Source: Neolewinella aquimaris (lineage in GTDB: Bacteria > Bacteroidota > Bacteroidia > Chitinophagales > Saprospiraceae). From it: DNA of 64,000 bases. The DNA lies in contig NZ_JACIFF010000005.1 in the NCBI RefSeq assembly GCF_014197245.1, forward strand, positions 310,001-374,000, given 5' to 3'. The notes under the pieces were generated by a model that was not told where the DNA came from, made no database searches, and saw only the letters and a program-made list of their open reading frames with translations. The translations under genes were made by a program, and so were the position numbers. Below, piece by piece: positions 35,779 through 42,861 of the stretch (position 1 is its first letter; each line of letters begins with the position of its first letter).

Positions 35779-36564
35779 GTGAAATCCACCGCCGTCCGTA
35801 TCTTTTTACTCTGCCTCCCCCTGTACTTTACCGCCTGCTCCGAAGACGGTGATTTCAACGTCTTCTCCACCCAGCAGGATCTCGAACTCGGGCAACAGAC
35901 CGACCAGCAGATCCGCAGCGAGCCGCAAGAATTTCCCATCCTCGATCCCCAGGATTATCCCCAAGCTTACGCCTACCTCCAGGGGATGGTCGACGAGATC
36001 GTGAGCCAGGGAAATGTCCCCTACGCCGACCTTTTCCCCTACGAGGTGGCGATCATCAATAAGGACGTGGAAAATGCCTTCGCTACCCCCGGCGGCTTCC
36101 TGTACGTATATACGGGCTTAGTACAACGCCTCGAGACCGGCGACCAACTGGCCGGCGTCATGGCCCACGAGATCGCCCACTCCGCCGAGCGCCATTCGAC
36201 GGATCAGCTCACCAAGCAGTACGGCATCTCCACCCTACTGAGCCTCATCTCCGGCGGCGACCCCGGCCTACTGAGCCAAATTGCCAGCGGACTGCTCACC
36301 CTCCAGTTCAGTCGCAGCGACGAATCCGAAGCAGACGACCGCTCCGTCGACTACCTCTGTGAAACCGACTACGCCGCCAACGGAGCCGCCGGCTTCTTCG
36401 AAATGATCCAGGACAGCATCAATCCGCCCGCCTTCCTCAGCACCCACCCCAACCCCGACGACCGCGTACAGGAAATAAACCAGCGCGCCATTGATAAAAA
36501 CTGCGACACCAACACCGCCGAACTGGCCCCCTTCCAGCAGTTTCAGCGAAACTTGCCGAAGTAG
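35779..36564 (+). CDS. M48 family metalloprotease, lipoprotein
   Basis: This 261-residue protein is an M48 (HtpX/Oma1-like) zinc protease. It shows the signal and lipobox RIFLLCLPLYFTAC, the zinc motif MAHEIAHSAERH and the downstream third-ligand region SRSDESEADDRSVDYL, then the typical LSTHPNPDDRVQEI ending. It probably acts in the periplasm on misfolded envelope proteins, like BepA or LoiP. GTG 35779 is chosen as start because it directly precedes a normal signal peptide; ATGs at 35674 and 35695 would add a charged stretch before it. The stop is followed within 21 nt by a REPIN half copy. Confidence 0.88.
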   Translation: MKSTAVRIFLLCLPLYFTACSEDGDFNVFSTQQDLELGQQTDQQIRSEPQEFPILDPQDYPQAYAYLQGMVDEIVSQGNVPYADLFPYEVAIINKDVENAFATPGGFLYVYTGLVQRLETGDQLAGVMAHEIAHSAERHSTDQLTKQYGISTLLSLISGGDPGLLSQIASGLLTLQFSRSDESEADDRSVDYLCETDYAANGAAGFFEMIQDSINPPAFLSTHPNPDDRVQEINQRAIDKNCDTNTAELAPFQQFQRNLPK

Positions 36565-36584
36565 CTCGTCCGCCCTCGTCGGCC

Positions 36585-36618
36585 TCTCGTCGGCCGAGCC
36601 TAAGCTCGTCCGCCGAGT
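36585..36618 (-). repeat. REPIN left-arm half copy after the M48 gene
   Basis: The stretch contains the outer palindrome TCGTCGGCCGAG and the inner arm GCTCGTCCGCCGAGT in the same order as the left arm of the full elements near the RAYT gene. Degenerate bits of the same words precede it (36565-36584). It is a half element, so it cannot form the long hairpin. Confidence 0.8.
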
Positions 36619-36660
36619 AGCTTAATCCGTGGAAATCAATGGCTATCCGTGGTGAAGTGT

Positions 36661-36886
36661 CTCGGACCTGAGGCCGCTCGAAAGCATGTAAAATTGGGAA
36701 TGTAAAATTTGAAATTTGCTTCGCCACCCGTGAAGCGTCAAGTATCCGTTCGGCGTCTGTGGCTATTTTGGGGTAAGCCTCTCGGCCATAGGCCGCTTGA
36801 CAGCATGTAAAATTGAGAATGTAAAATTTTAAATTTGCTTCGCCTCCCGTGAAGTGCCAAGTATTCGTTCGGCGTCCGTGGCTATT
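36661..36886. repeat. two imperfect ~107-bp direct repeats in a gene-free stretch
   Basis: Copies at 36661-36767 and 36781-36886 share the order CTCGG...GGCCGCT, AGCATGTAAAATTG, GAATGTAAAATTT, AAATTTGCTTCGCC, CCCGTGAAG, CGTTCGGCGT and GTGGCTATT. A fragment of the left end recurs near 37069-37082. The whole stretch 36565-37086 (522 bp) has no believable gene; it also holds repeated words such as AATCCGTG and AATCTGTGG. Source and function are unknown. Confidence 0.75.
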
Positions 36887-37086
36887 ACAGTGCGAGCAGC
36901 TCATGCTGGAGGTCACTCAATCTTTTTACTCCACTGCCCTCGGCGTGTAACGCCTCGACCTATATCCGCAAATCGGACCGCAGGTCCTAAAAATCCGTGC
37001 GAATCTGTGATCGAGCGCAGCGAATCCGTGTCTGCCGTAGGCAATCTGTGGTGGAAAAAATTGTCTCGGACCAGAGGCCACGCGAC

Positions 37087-37584
37087 CTACCCCTGATACG
37101 CCCCCGAAGAATACGTAAGTTCGTAGCTGTGGGTATAGATCTCGAAGACCACGCCAAAGGGGTCCTCTACGTACACCATCTTGTAGGGCTTTTCGCCGGG
37201 ATAGTACTCACGGATGGGCATGCGCTGTTTCCCGCCGTGGGCGACGATTTTCTCTACTAATGCCTCGATGTCGGGATCCTGGACGCAGAAGTGGAACAGG
37301 CCCGTTGCGAACGGATTAAACTCGGGTTTGCGGTCCTCGGTTTGGGGAAAGGAAAACAGCTCGATGCCGATGCCGTCGGAGGTGGATAGGTGGGCGATCT
37401 CGAAGGTCTCCCAGTCGTCGCCGAACACGTCGATGCACATCTGGCCGATGGCCGTGTCGCTTTCCTTTTTGACCGTCGACGGGGGCATGATGACGTACCA
37501 GCCCATTACGTCGTGATAAAACTCAACGGCCTGGTGAAGATTCGGAACCGTAATGCCAATGTGGGAGAAGGATCTGGGATGCAT
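37087..37584 (-). CDS. VOC (glyoxalase/dioxygenase superfamily) protein
   Basis: This 165-residue protein has the two beta-alpha-beta-beta-beta modules of the VOC fold: FSHIGITVPNLHQAVEFYHD with the first metal-ligand His, GIELFSF, then GLFHFCVQDPDIEALVEK and DPFGVVFEIYTHS with the last Glu ligand. Members are metal-dependent isomerases, dioxygenases or resistance proteins; the substrate is unknown. ATG 37584 is the natural start, as the open frame upstream adds a Cys-rich non-conserved stretch. It is divergent from the histidine kinase gene. Confidence 0.88.
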   Translation of the reverse strand: MHPRSFSHIGITVPNLHQAVEFYHDVMGWYVIMPPSTVKKESDTAIGQMCIDVFGDDWETFEIAHLSTSDGIGIELFSFPQTEDRKPEFNPFATGLFHFCVQDPDIEALVEKIVAHGGKQRMPIREYYPGEKPYKMVYVEDPFGVVFEIYTHSYELTYSSGAYQG

Positions 37585-37664
37585 ACTGGGGCAAACCGGG
37601 CGTGCACACTTAAGTTTATCCCCGTAAGCCAAATTGTCCCCCGTGGCTGCCGAAGGGCATGAGT

Positions 37665-37672
37665 TAATTTTG
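37665..37672 (+). promoter_or_regulatory. -7 box before the TPR histidine kinase gene
   Basis: TAATTTTG matches the Bacteroidota -7 consensus TAnnTTTG and lies 15 nt before the ATG at 37688. No clear -33 TTG was found at the usual spacing. Confidence 0.5.
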
Positions 37673-37687
37673 CTAACTTCCGGCAGG

Positions 37688-39757
37688 ATGTCAGCGCAAC
37701 ACCCGCAAACACTCATCGCGACCCCAAGGATCATCCGGCCATCACTGCCCCGTGGTGGCTACCGGTGGGGCCTGCTTTTGCTACTGTTGCTCTGCACCTG
37801 CGCCCCCGCCCTACTTGCCCAGGATACCGCCCGCCTGCGCCGTACCCTAGCGGCCGTTGATACCCTGTTCGTGCTACAACCCCGGGAGGCACTGCAGGCA
37901 CTACGCGAGGTGGAAGCAATACTTCCCCACGCCACACCAAAACAGCGCACCGACTGGCTCCACTACCACGGCGCCGCCTACCAGCGACTGGGGATGATGG
38001 ACTCCGTGGCCTACTACCACCGCCGCATTCTGGCCACCATCACGCCGGAGGAGAACGACAAGGCCTACGCCCGCGCCCTGGCCAACCTCGGCACTGCCCA
38101 CCGCGCACGGGGCGAACTCGACAGCGCCGCTCACTGCTACGAACGCGCGCTGGAAGTGTTTGAGATGGGCACCGACAGCTTCCCCCGGGGCACGGTACGC
38201 AACAGCCTCGGACTCATCCACTACGCCAGGGGCGACTACCGCGCGGCCATGCGGGTGTACCTCGAAGCCCTGAACCTCTTCGAGGGGCTGGGTCACGCCG
38301 CGGCGGTCTCCATCGTCAACAACAACCTGGGGCAGGTCTACCACGCCCAGCAGGACTACGGCAAGGCCGTGAAACACTACGACGCCTACCTGCAAGCCAG
38401 TCGGGCCAGCGGCAACCGACGCGGAGAAGCCACCGCCCTCAACAACATCGGCGTAGCTTACCTCGATCGCGGCCGACCGGATTCCGCCGAAATCTACCTC
38501 CAGCAAAGCCTGGTGGTAAAGGAAGATATCGGACTGGATGCCGAGATCGCCACTACTCTCAATAACCTGGGGAAAATCGCGCACGGCAGGGGAGATTATA
38601 CCGCCGCACTGGACCACCACCAGCGGGGATTCGAGCTGGCCCGCCGGGAAAACAACCCGCGCGACGAGGCCTTTTGCCTCATCGGACTGGGCCACGCAAA
38701 CCAGCAACTGGGACGGACGGCCATTGCCCGAACCCACTACCGACAGGCCCTAAAACTGGCCGAAGAAATGGGCAATCCTCAGGTGGCCTTCGATGCCCAC
38801 CACGGGCTGTACGAAAGCTACGCCGGGGAGTCCCCCGCCCAAGCGCTGCCGCATCTCGAGGCCGCCTTCGACCTCCGCGACAGCCTCCTCAACGCCGAAA
38901 ATGTCGAGGCCCTGACCACGCTACGCCTCGAAAACGACTTCCGGCAGCGTGAACTACTCAGCGAACAGAAGGTGGCCAACCTGGAACTGCGGGAGCAACT
39001 CTCCACTGCTCGCCTCGGTAACCAGCGGCGGATAATCATTGTACTGCTCACCGGTCTCGCCCTCCTGGCCATTCTGGGCTACTTTCTGTGGCGACAGCGC
39101 AACCGTATACGGGGACAACATCAGGTAATTCAGCAGGCGCTGCGGGAAAAGGATACCCTGCTGCGCGAGATTCACCATCGGGTGAAGAACAACCTCCAGG
39201 TCATCTCCTCGCTGTTGGGGATTCAGTCGCGACACGTCCGGGACGAGGTGGCCCGGCAGGCCCTCAACGAAGGGCGCAGTCGGGTGCAGACGATGGCCCT
39301 GATCCACGAAAACCTGTACGGCCGGGACCGGCTGACGGGCATCAACATCCGTGAGTACTTCGACAAACTGCTGCAAAACCTGCTGCGGACCTACCGGATC
39401 TACCCCGAACGCATCGAGGTAATTACCGACATCGACGCACTGGTGCTGGACGTCGATACCCTCATCCCCCTGGGCCTGATCCTGAACGAACTGATGTCGA
39501 ACGCCCTCAAGTACGCCTTCCCCACGGGCGGCGGCCGCATCACGGTAAGCATCCGGGAAGCGGAGGGCGGGCTCCGGGTGGTGGTCGACGACGACGGCAT
39601 TGGCATTGCGGACCCCCAGTCGGTAACCCGCGGCGACAGCTACGGCTACGAGCTTATTACCGCCCTGGTGGACAAACTCGAGGGGGAACTGCGCGTCAGT
39701 AGCCGGCCGGGCACTACGGTAGATATATTGCTCAAGGAATACACCCTCGCCGCATGA
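37688..39757 (+). CDS. TPR-containing sensor histidine kinase (HisKA_2 type)
   Basis: This 689-residue protein starts with a signal/membrane segment (WGLLLLLLLCTCAPALLAQ). A periplasmic run of TPR repeats covers about 60-400 (many ALANLGTAHRARGELDSA-like units), then a coiled coil, a membrane segment (IIIVLLTGLALLAILGYFLW) and a kinase core. The dimerisation/phospho-His motif is LREIHHRVKNNLQVISSLL, typical of HisKA_2/HWE kinases, and the ATPase has LILNELMSNALKYAF and VVDDDGIGI. It overlaps the response regulator gene by 4 nt, so the two form a two-component pair. Signal sensed unknown. Confidence 0.92.
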   Translation: MSAQHPQTLIATPRIIRPSLPRGGYRWGLLLLLLLCTCAPALLAQDTARLRRTLAAVDTLFVLQPREALQALREVEAILPHATPKQRTDWLHYHGAAYQRLGMMDSVAYYHRRILATITPEENDKAYARALANLGTAHRARGELDSAAHCYERALEVFEMGTDSFPRGTVRNSLGLIHYARGDYRAAMRVYLEALNLFEGLGHAAAVSIVNNNLGQVYHAQQDYGKAVKHYDAYLQASRASGNRRGEATALNNIGVAYLDRGRPDSAEIYLQQSLVVKEDIGLDAEIATTLNNLGKIAHGRGDYTAALDHHQRGFELARRENNPRDEAFCLIGLGHANQQLGRTAIARTHYRQALKLAEEMGNPQVAFDAHHGLYESYAGESPAQALPHLEAAFDLRDSLLNAENVEALTTLRLENDFRQRELLSEQKVANLELREQLSTARLGNQRRIIIVLLTGLALLAILGYFLWRQRNRIRGQHQVIQQALREKDTLLREIHHRVKNNLQVISSLLGIQSRHVRDEVARQALNEGRSRVQTMALIHENLYGRDRLTGINIREYFDKLLQNLLRTYRIYPERIEVITDIDALVLDVDTLIPLGLILNELMSNALKYAFPTGGGRITVSIREAEGGLRVVVDDDGIGIADPQSVTRGDSYGYELITALVDKLEGELRVSSRPGTTVDILLKEYTLAA

Positions 39758-40353
39758 GCCTGGAAGCCCTGCGCGTCCTGATTGTAGAGGACGACCCCAT
39801 TATCCGCACCGACCTGCGGTCGCTGCTCCGGAGTCACGCCATCACCGTAGTCGGCACGGCCAAGGATTCGGTGCAGGCCTATGACCTCTTGCGCACCGCC
39901 GAGCCCAATTTTGTGATCCTCGACATCAACCTGGGTACGGGGCCGGACGGACTGGAGATCGCCGAGGTGCTGCACGACCGCTACCGCATCCCCTACATCT
40001 TCCTGACGTCCTATTCCGATCCCGCAACCCTGGAGGCGGCCATGCAACAGGCCCCCTACGGCTACCTCGTAAAGCCCTTCCAGGACGAGACGGTCCTCAG
40101 TACCCTAGCCGTAGCCTGGAGCAATTTCGAGCGGTTGCGTCAGAACCGGGGCATTGACCTCAGCGGTTGTCCCGAACCCCTGACCGAGCAGGAAAAACGC
40201 ATCGCCCGCCTGCTCGTGGAGGGGCTGTCGTACCGCGCCATCAGCGAGCGCCTCTTCATCAGTCAGAACACCCTGAAGTACCACGTCAAGCATCTGTACG
40301 CCAAGTTTGACGTGGCGGGCCGGGCCGAACTTGTCGCCCGCATTTACCGCTAA
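39754..40353 (+). CDS. response regulator with LuxR-type HTH
   Basis: This 199-residue protein has a CheY-like receiver domain with the acidic pair E12/D13/D14, phospho-acceptor D57 (FVILDINLG) and a conserved Lys (YLVKPF), then a C-terminal helix-turn-helix of the LuxR/NarL type (LTEQEKRIARLLVEGLSYRA, ISQNTLKYHVKHLYAKF). It is translationally coupled to the TPR histidine kinase gene and is very likely its partner and DNA-binding output. Target genes are not visible; the adjacent cupin and lipoprotein genes are possible. Confidence 0.93.
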   Translation: MSLEALRVLIVEDDPIIRTDLRSLLRSHAITVVGTAKDSVQAYDLLRTAEPNFVILDINLGTGPDGLEIAEVLHDRYRIPYIFLTSYSDPATLEAAMQQAPYGYLVKPFQDETVLSTLAVAWSNFERLRQNRGIDLSGCPEPLTEQEKRIARLLVEGLSYRAISERLFISQNTLKYHVKHLYAKFDVAGRAELVARIYR

Positions 40354-40365
40354 ACCACCCATTTG

Positions 40366-40400
40366 TGTGGGGCGGCGCGCGCGGGTGCGGCGGAAATTTG
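40366..40400 (-). promoter_or_regulatory. GC-rich motif in reverse orientation
   Basis: On the minus strand this reads CCGCACCCGCGCGCGCCGCC, close to the blocks at 2625, 29121 and 49825. Unlike those it points back into the 3' end of the response regulator gene, with no minus-strand gene after it. It may be a promoter-like site for antisense RNA, a transcription end signal, or chance in GC-rich DNA. Confidence 0.25.
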
Positions 40401-40459
40401 GAAAGAGCGTAGGAGCCTGGCATCCCACGCATAGCACACTTCACCAAATTTCCACATCC

Positions 40460-40999
40460 ATGAAACGTATTGCTTTTCTCCGTACCACCCTCGCCGCGGC
40501 CGGCGCCGTCACGGCCTTCCGTCCGCTCTCCGCCTCCCCCGCCTTACCGGCGGATACCGACCAGCTCGAACCCCGCATCGTACTCGGCGACGAAGGACAG
40601 CGGGTCAATGTGCTGGGCGACCAAATGACCTTCAAACTGACTGGAAAGGATACGGCCGGACAGGTAACCGTGATCGAGGAGGCGAACGATCCAGGGGTGA
40701 TGATTCCGCCGCACGTCCACGATAACGAAGACGAGATATTCCGCGTACTCGAGGGGGCTCTGGAAGTGACCGTCGGCGGAGAAACGACCGTGCTACATGC
40801 CGGCGATATGGCCTTCGGGCCCCGGGGCATTCCGCACAGCTGGAAGACCGTCGGCGAGGGAAAAACCCGCGTGATCCTCACCGCCTTCCCCTCCGGAATC
40901 GAGACCATGTTCGAGGAGATCGGTGCCCTGCCGGCCGGTCCGCCCGATATGCCGACCGTCTTCGGTATCTGCGCACGCTATGGCATCCGCTTCGTGTAA
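40460..40999 (+). CDS. exported cupin-domain protein
   Basis: This 179-residue protein has an N-terminal Arg/Lys start and hydrophobic signal (MKRIAFLRTTLAAAGAVTAF) and a single cupin barrel with the metal-binding motifs PPHVHDNEDEIFRVLEGAL and PRGIPHSW. Cupins of this form include quercetinase-like dioxygenases and small-molecule binding proteins; the substrate is unknown. The start at ATG 40460 gives the signal peptide; the longer open frame upstream has no coding support. Confidence 0.88.
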   Translation: MKRIAFLRTTLAAAGAVTAFRPLSASPALPADTDQLEPRIVLGDEGQRVNVLGDQMTFKLTGKDTAGQVTVIEEANDPGVMIPPHVHDNEDEIFRVLEGALEVTVGGETTVLHAGDMAFGPRGIPHSWKTVGEGKTRVILTAFPSGIETMFEEIGALPAGPPDMPTVFGICARYGIRFV

Positions 41000-41035
41000 G
41001 CAGAGCAGTGCTGCACCATTCTTTGATTCTTTAAA

Positions 41036-41043
41036 TACATTCG
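41036..41043 (+). promoter_or_regulatory. -7-like box directly before the TTHB210-like lipoprotein gene
   Basis: TACATTCG is a one-base variant of TAnnTTTG and ends 2 nt before the ATG at 41046. If used, the mRNA would have almost no leader. Confidence 0.4.
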
Positions 41044-41045
41044 CT

Positions 41046-41798
41046 ATGAAAAAGGTATGCTGTCTTTTCGCTCTTCTGCTGGTACTGCTGCCGGCCTGTA
41101 AGGAGGACGCCGTGGTTCAGACCCGATTCACCGGCCCGGAAGTAGCCATGGGCAACGGAATGGCCCGCGCGGTCGTCCAGACCGACCTACAGGGAACGCC
41201 CCTGAGTCTGGCCGTAGAGTTCGATGCCGCCGCCCTGAACGGGCTACCTACGGGACATTTTCCTCCCCCTTCATACGTTCTGCGCCTGCCCGCCGGGGTA
41301 AGTCTGCCCCCTTACGACCACATCACCCTCGACTGGAACGAGCACGGTCACGAGCCCCCGCACGTCTACGACAAGCCCCACTTTGACGTCCACTTTTACT
41401 TCATGACCGAGGCGGAACGCGACGCGATCGGGCCGGACGATTCCCTAGCATTCAATCAGCCGCTGCCGGCCGAGAACTTACCCCTCGACTACCTCGAAAC
41501 ACCCGGAGGCGTCCCCGGCATGGGAGCTCACGTCATCGACCTGCGGTCTCCGGAGATTAGCGGGGAGGGTACCTTCACCCACACTTTCATTTACGGTAAG
41601 TACGCGGGCCAGATCACCTTTCTCGAACCGATGATCACCACGGAGTTTCTTCGGAGCAAGCCCGACGTGACGGCGGAAGTGCGGCAGCCCCAGGCCTGGC
41701 AGCAACCGGGCTACTATCCGACGAAGTACCGCGTCGCCTATGAGGCGGGTAAGGATAGCTACTCGGTCGTACTTCAGGACTTTATCCGGGTGAACTAG
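41046..41798 (+). CDS. lipoprotein with TTHB210-like (DUF5602) domain
   Basis: This 250-residue protein has a lipoprotein signal (VCCLFALLLVLLPAC-KED) and a mature domain of the TTHB210-like/DUF5602 type: FPPPSYVLRLP, DWNEHGHEPPHVYDKPHFDVHFYF with clustered His, GMGAHVIDL and a C-terminal YYPTKYRVAYE. The His/Asp-rich region may bind metal. The family's function is not established. The gene lies after the cupin gene on the same strand. Confidence 0.8.
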   Translation: MKKVCCLFALLLVLLPACKEDAVVQTRFTGPEVAMGNGMARAVVQTDLQGTPLSLAVEFDAAALNGLPTGHFPPPSYVLRLPAGVSLPPYDHITLDWNEHGHEPPHVYDKPHFDVHFYFMTEAERDAIGPDDSLAFNQPLPAENLPLDYLETPGGVPGMGAHVIDLRSPEISGEGTFTHTFIYGKYAGQITFLEPMITTEFLRSKPDVTAEVRQPQAWQQPGYYPTKYRVAYEAGKDSYSVVLQDFIRVN

Positions 41799-41834
41799 GG
41801 TAGGGCGGTGAAACTCTCCCTTAGCTAGGGTGAC

Positions 41835-41901
41835 ACTGGTACGGACAATCAGGTAAGGAATCATCCCCGAACTTTTCTTTACATTGACTGCCCGTACCAG
41901 T
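41835..41901. promoter_or_regulatory. 10-bp inverted repeat before the Tat-exported isomerase-like gene
   Basis: ACTGGTACGG at 41835-41844 is the exact inverse of CCGTACCAGT at 41892-41901, with 47 bp between. The right arm lies 13 nt before the ATG at 41915. It could be an operator pair or a leader hairpin. Confidence 0.3.
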
Positions 41902-41914
41902 ACACCACTAGTTT

Positions 41915-42835
41915 ATGATCAATTCGAGAAGAAAATTTCTTCGCCTGGCCGGCGGATTTACCGCCACCGCCGCACTCGTCCCCCTATGGGCCTGCGGAGA
42001 CGGAAACGGCGAACCGCGCACCGAAGGAGAAGCTATTCGGGAGGAGGAAGATAGGACCGCCACCGGCGATCTCACCGCCTTCGGCATCCAGCTCTACACC
42101 CTGCGCGATATGATGCCTACCGACCCGAAGGGAACGCTGAAGCAGATCGCGGATATGGGATACACCCAGATCGAGGGCTACGAGGGCAACCAGGGCCTCT
42201 TCTGGGGAATGGAACCCCAGGAATGGAAGGACTACCTCGACGAGCTCGGGCTCACCATGGTCTCCACCCACTGCAATATCAACGAGAACTTCGCGGAAAA
42301 GGCGGAACAAGTTGCCTCCATCGGCGTGGATTACCTGATCTGTTCCTACATCGGACCCCAGGACGGCAAGGCGGGTTGGGACGCCGTGATCGAGAAATTC
42401 AACGAATGCGGCCGGATCTGCGCCGAGCACGGCATTCGCTTTGCTTACCACAACCACGCCTACAGCTTTGAAGAGGTGGACGGTATCGTGCCCCAGGCGT
42501 ACCTGATGGACAACACCGATGATACGGTCGACTACGAGATGGACATCTACTGGGTCGTCACCGGCGGCGCGGATCCCATCGAGTGGCTCAACAAGTACCC
42601 CAATAAATGGACCCTCTGCCACGTAAAGGACCGCAAGAAGGGAGCCACCGCCGAGGAACACGAGGCCTCGGTCGACCTGGGCACCGGCTCCATCGACTTC
42701 CCGAAAGTGCTGGCCGCAGCCGAGGAGCAGGGAATGGAATACTACATCCTGGAGCAGGAGGACTACGAGAACTCGACCCCGCTGAAGAGTGCCGCGGCCG
42801 GTGCGAAGTATTTGGCTGAGTTCACCTTCGCTTAG
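41915..42835 (+). CDS. Tat-exported sugar phosphate isomerase/epimerase-like protein
   Basis: This 306-residue protein has a twin-arginine signal (NSRRKFLRLAGGF) followed by a possible lipobox (VPLWAC-GDG), and a xylose isomerase-like TIM barrel (FGIQLYTLRDMMPTDPKGTL, FAYHNHAYSFEE, VDYEMDIYWVVTGGADP, LCHVKDRKKG). Metal-binding residues of the barrel appear kept (E/D/H/E pattern), so it is likely an active sugar or polyol isomerase/epimerase working in the periplasm. The substrate is unknown. It is convergent with the phytochrome-like kinase gene. Confidence 0.9.
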   Translation: MINSRRKFLRLAGGFTATAALVPLWACGDGNGEPRTEGEAIREEEDRTATGDLTAFGIQLYTLRDMMPTDPKGTLKQIADMGYTQIEGYEGNQGLFWGMEPQEWKDYLDELGLTMVSTHCNINENFAEKAEQVASIGVDYLICSYIGPQDGKAGWDAVIEKFNECGRICAEHGIRFAYHNHAYSFEEVDGIVPQAYLMDNTDDTVDYEMDIYWVVTGGADPIEWLNKYPNKWTLCHVKDRKKGATAEEHEASVDLGTGSIDFPKVLAAAEEQGMEYYILEQEDYENSTPLKSAAAGAKYLAEFTFA

Positions 42836-42861
42836 GAAGTAAGGCGTAGGGACCCGCCGGA

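Noticed and set aside
36854-37260. Short plus-strand frames in the repeat-rich gap and over the VOC gene
   Set aside because: They consist of repeat sequence or antisense of the VOC gene and lack any recognisable domain.
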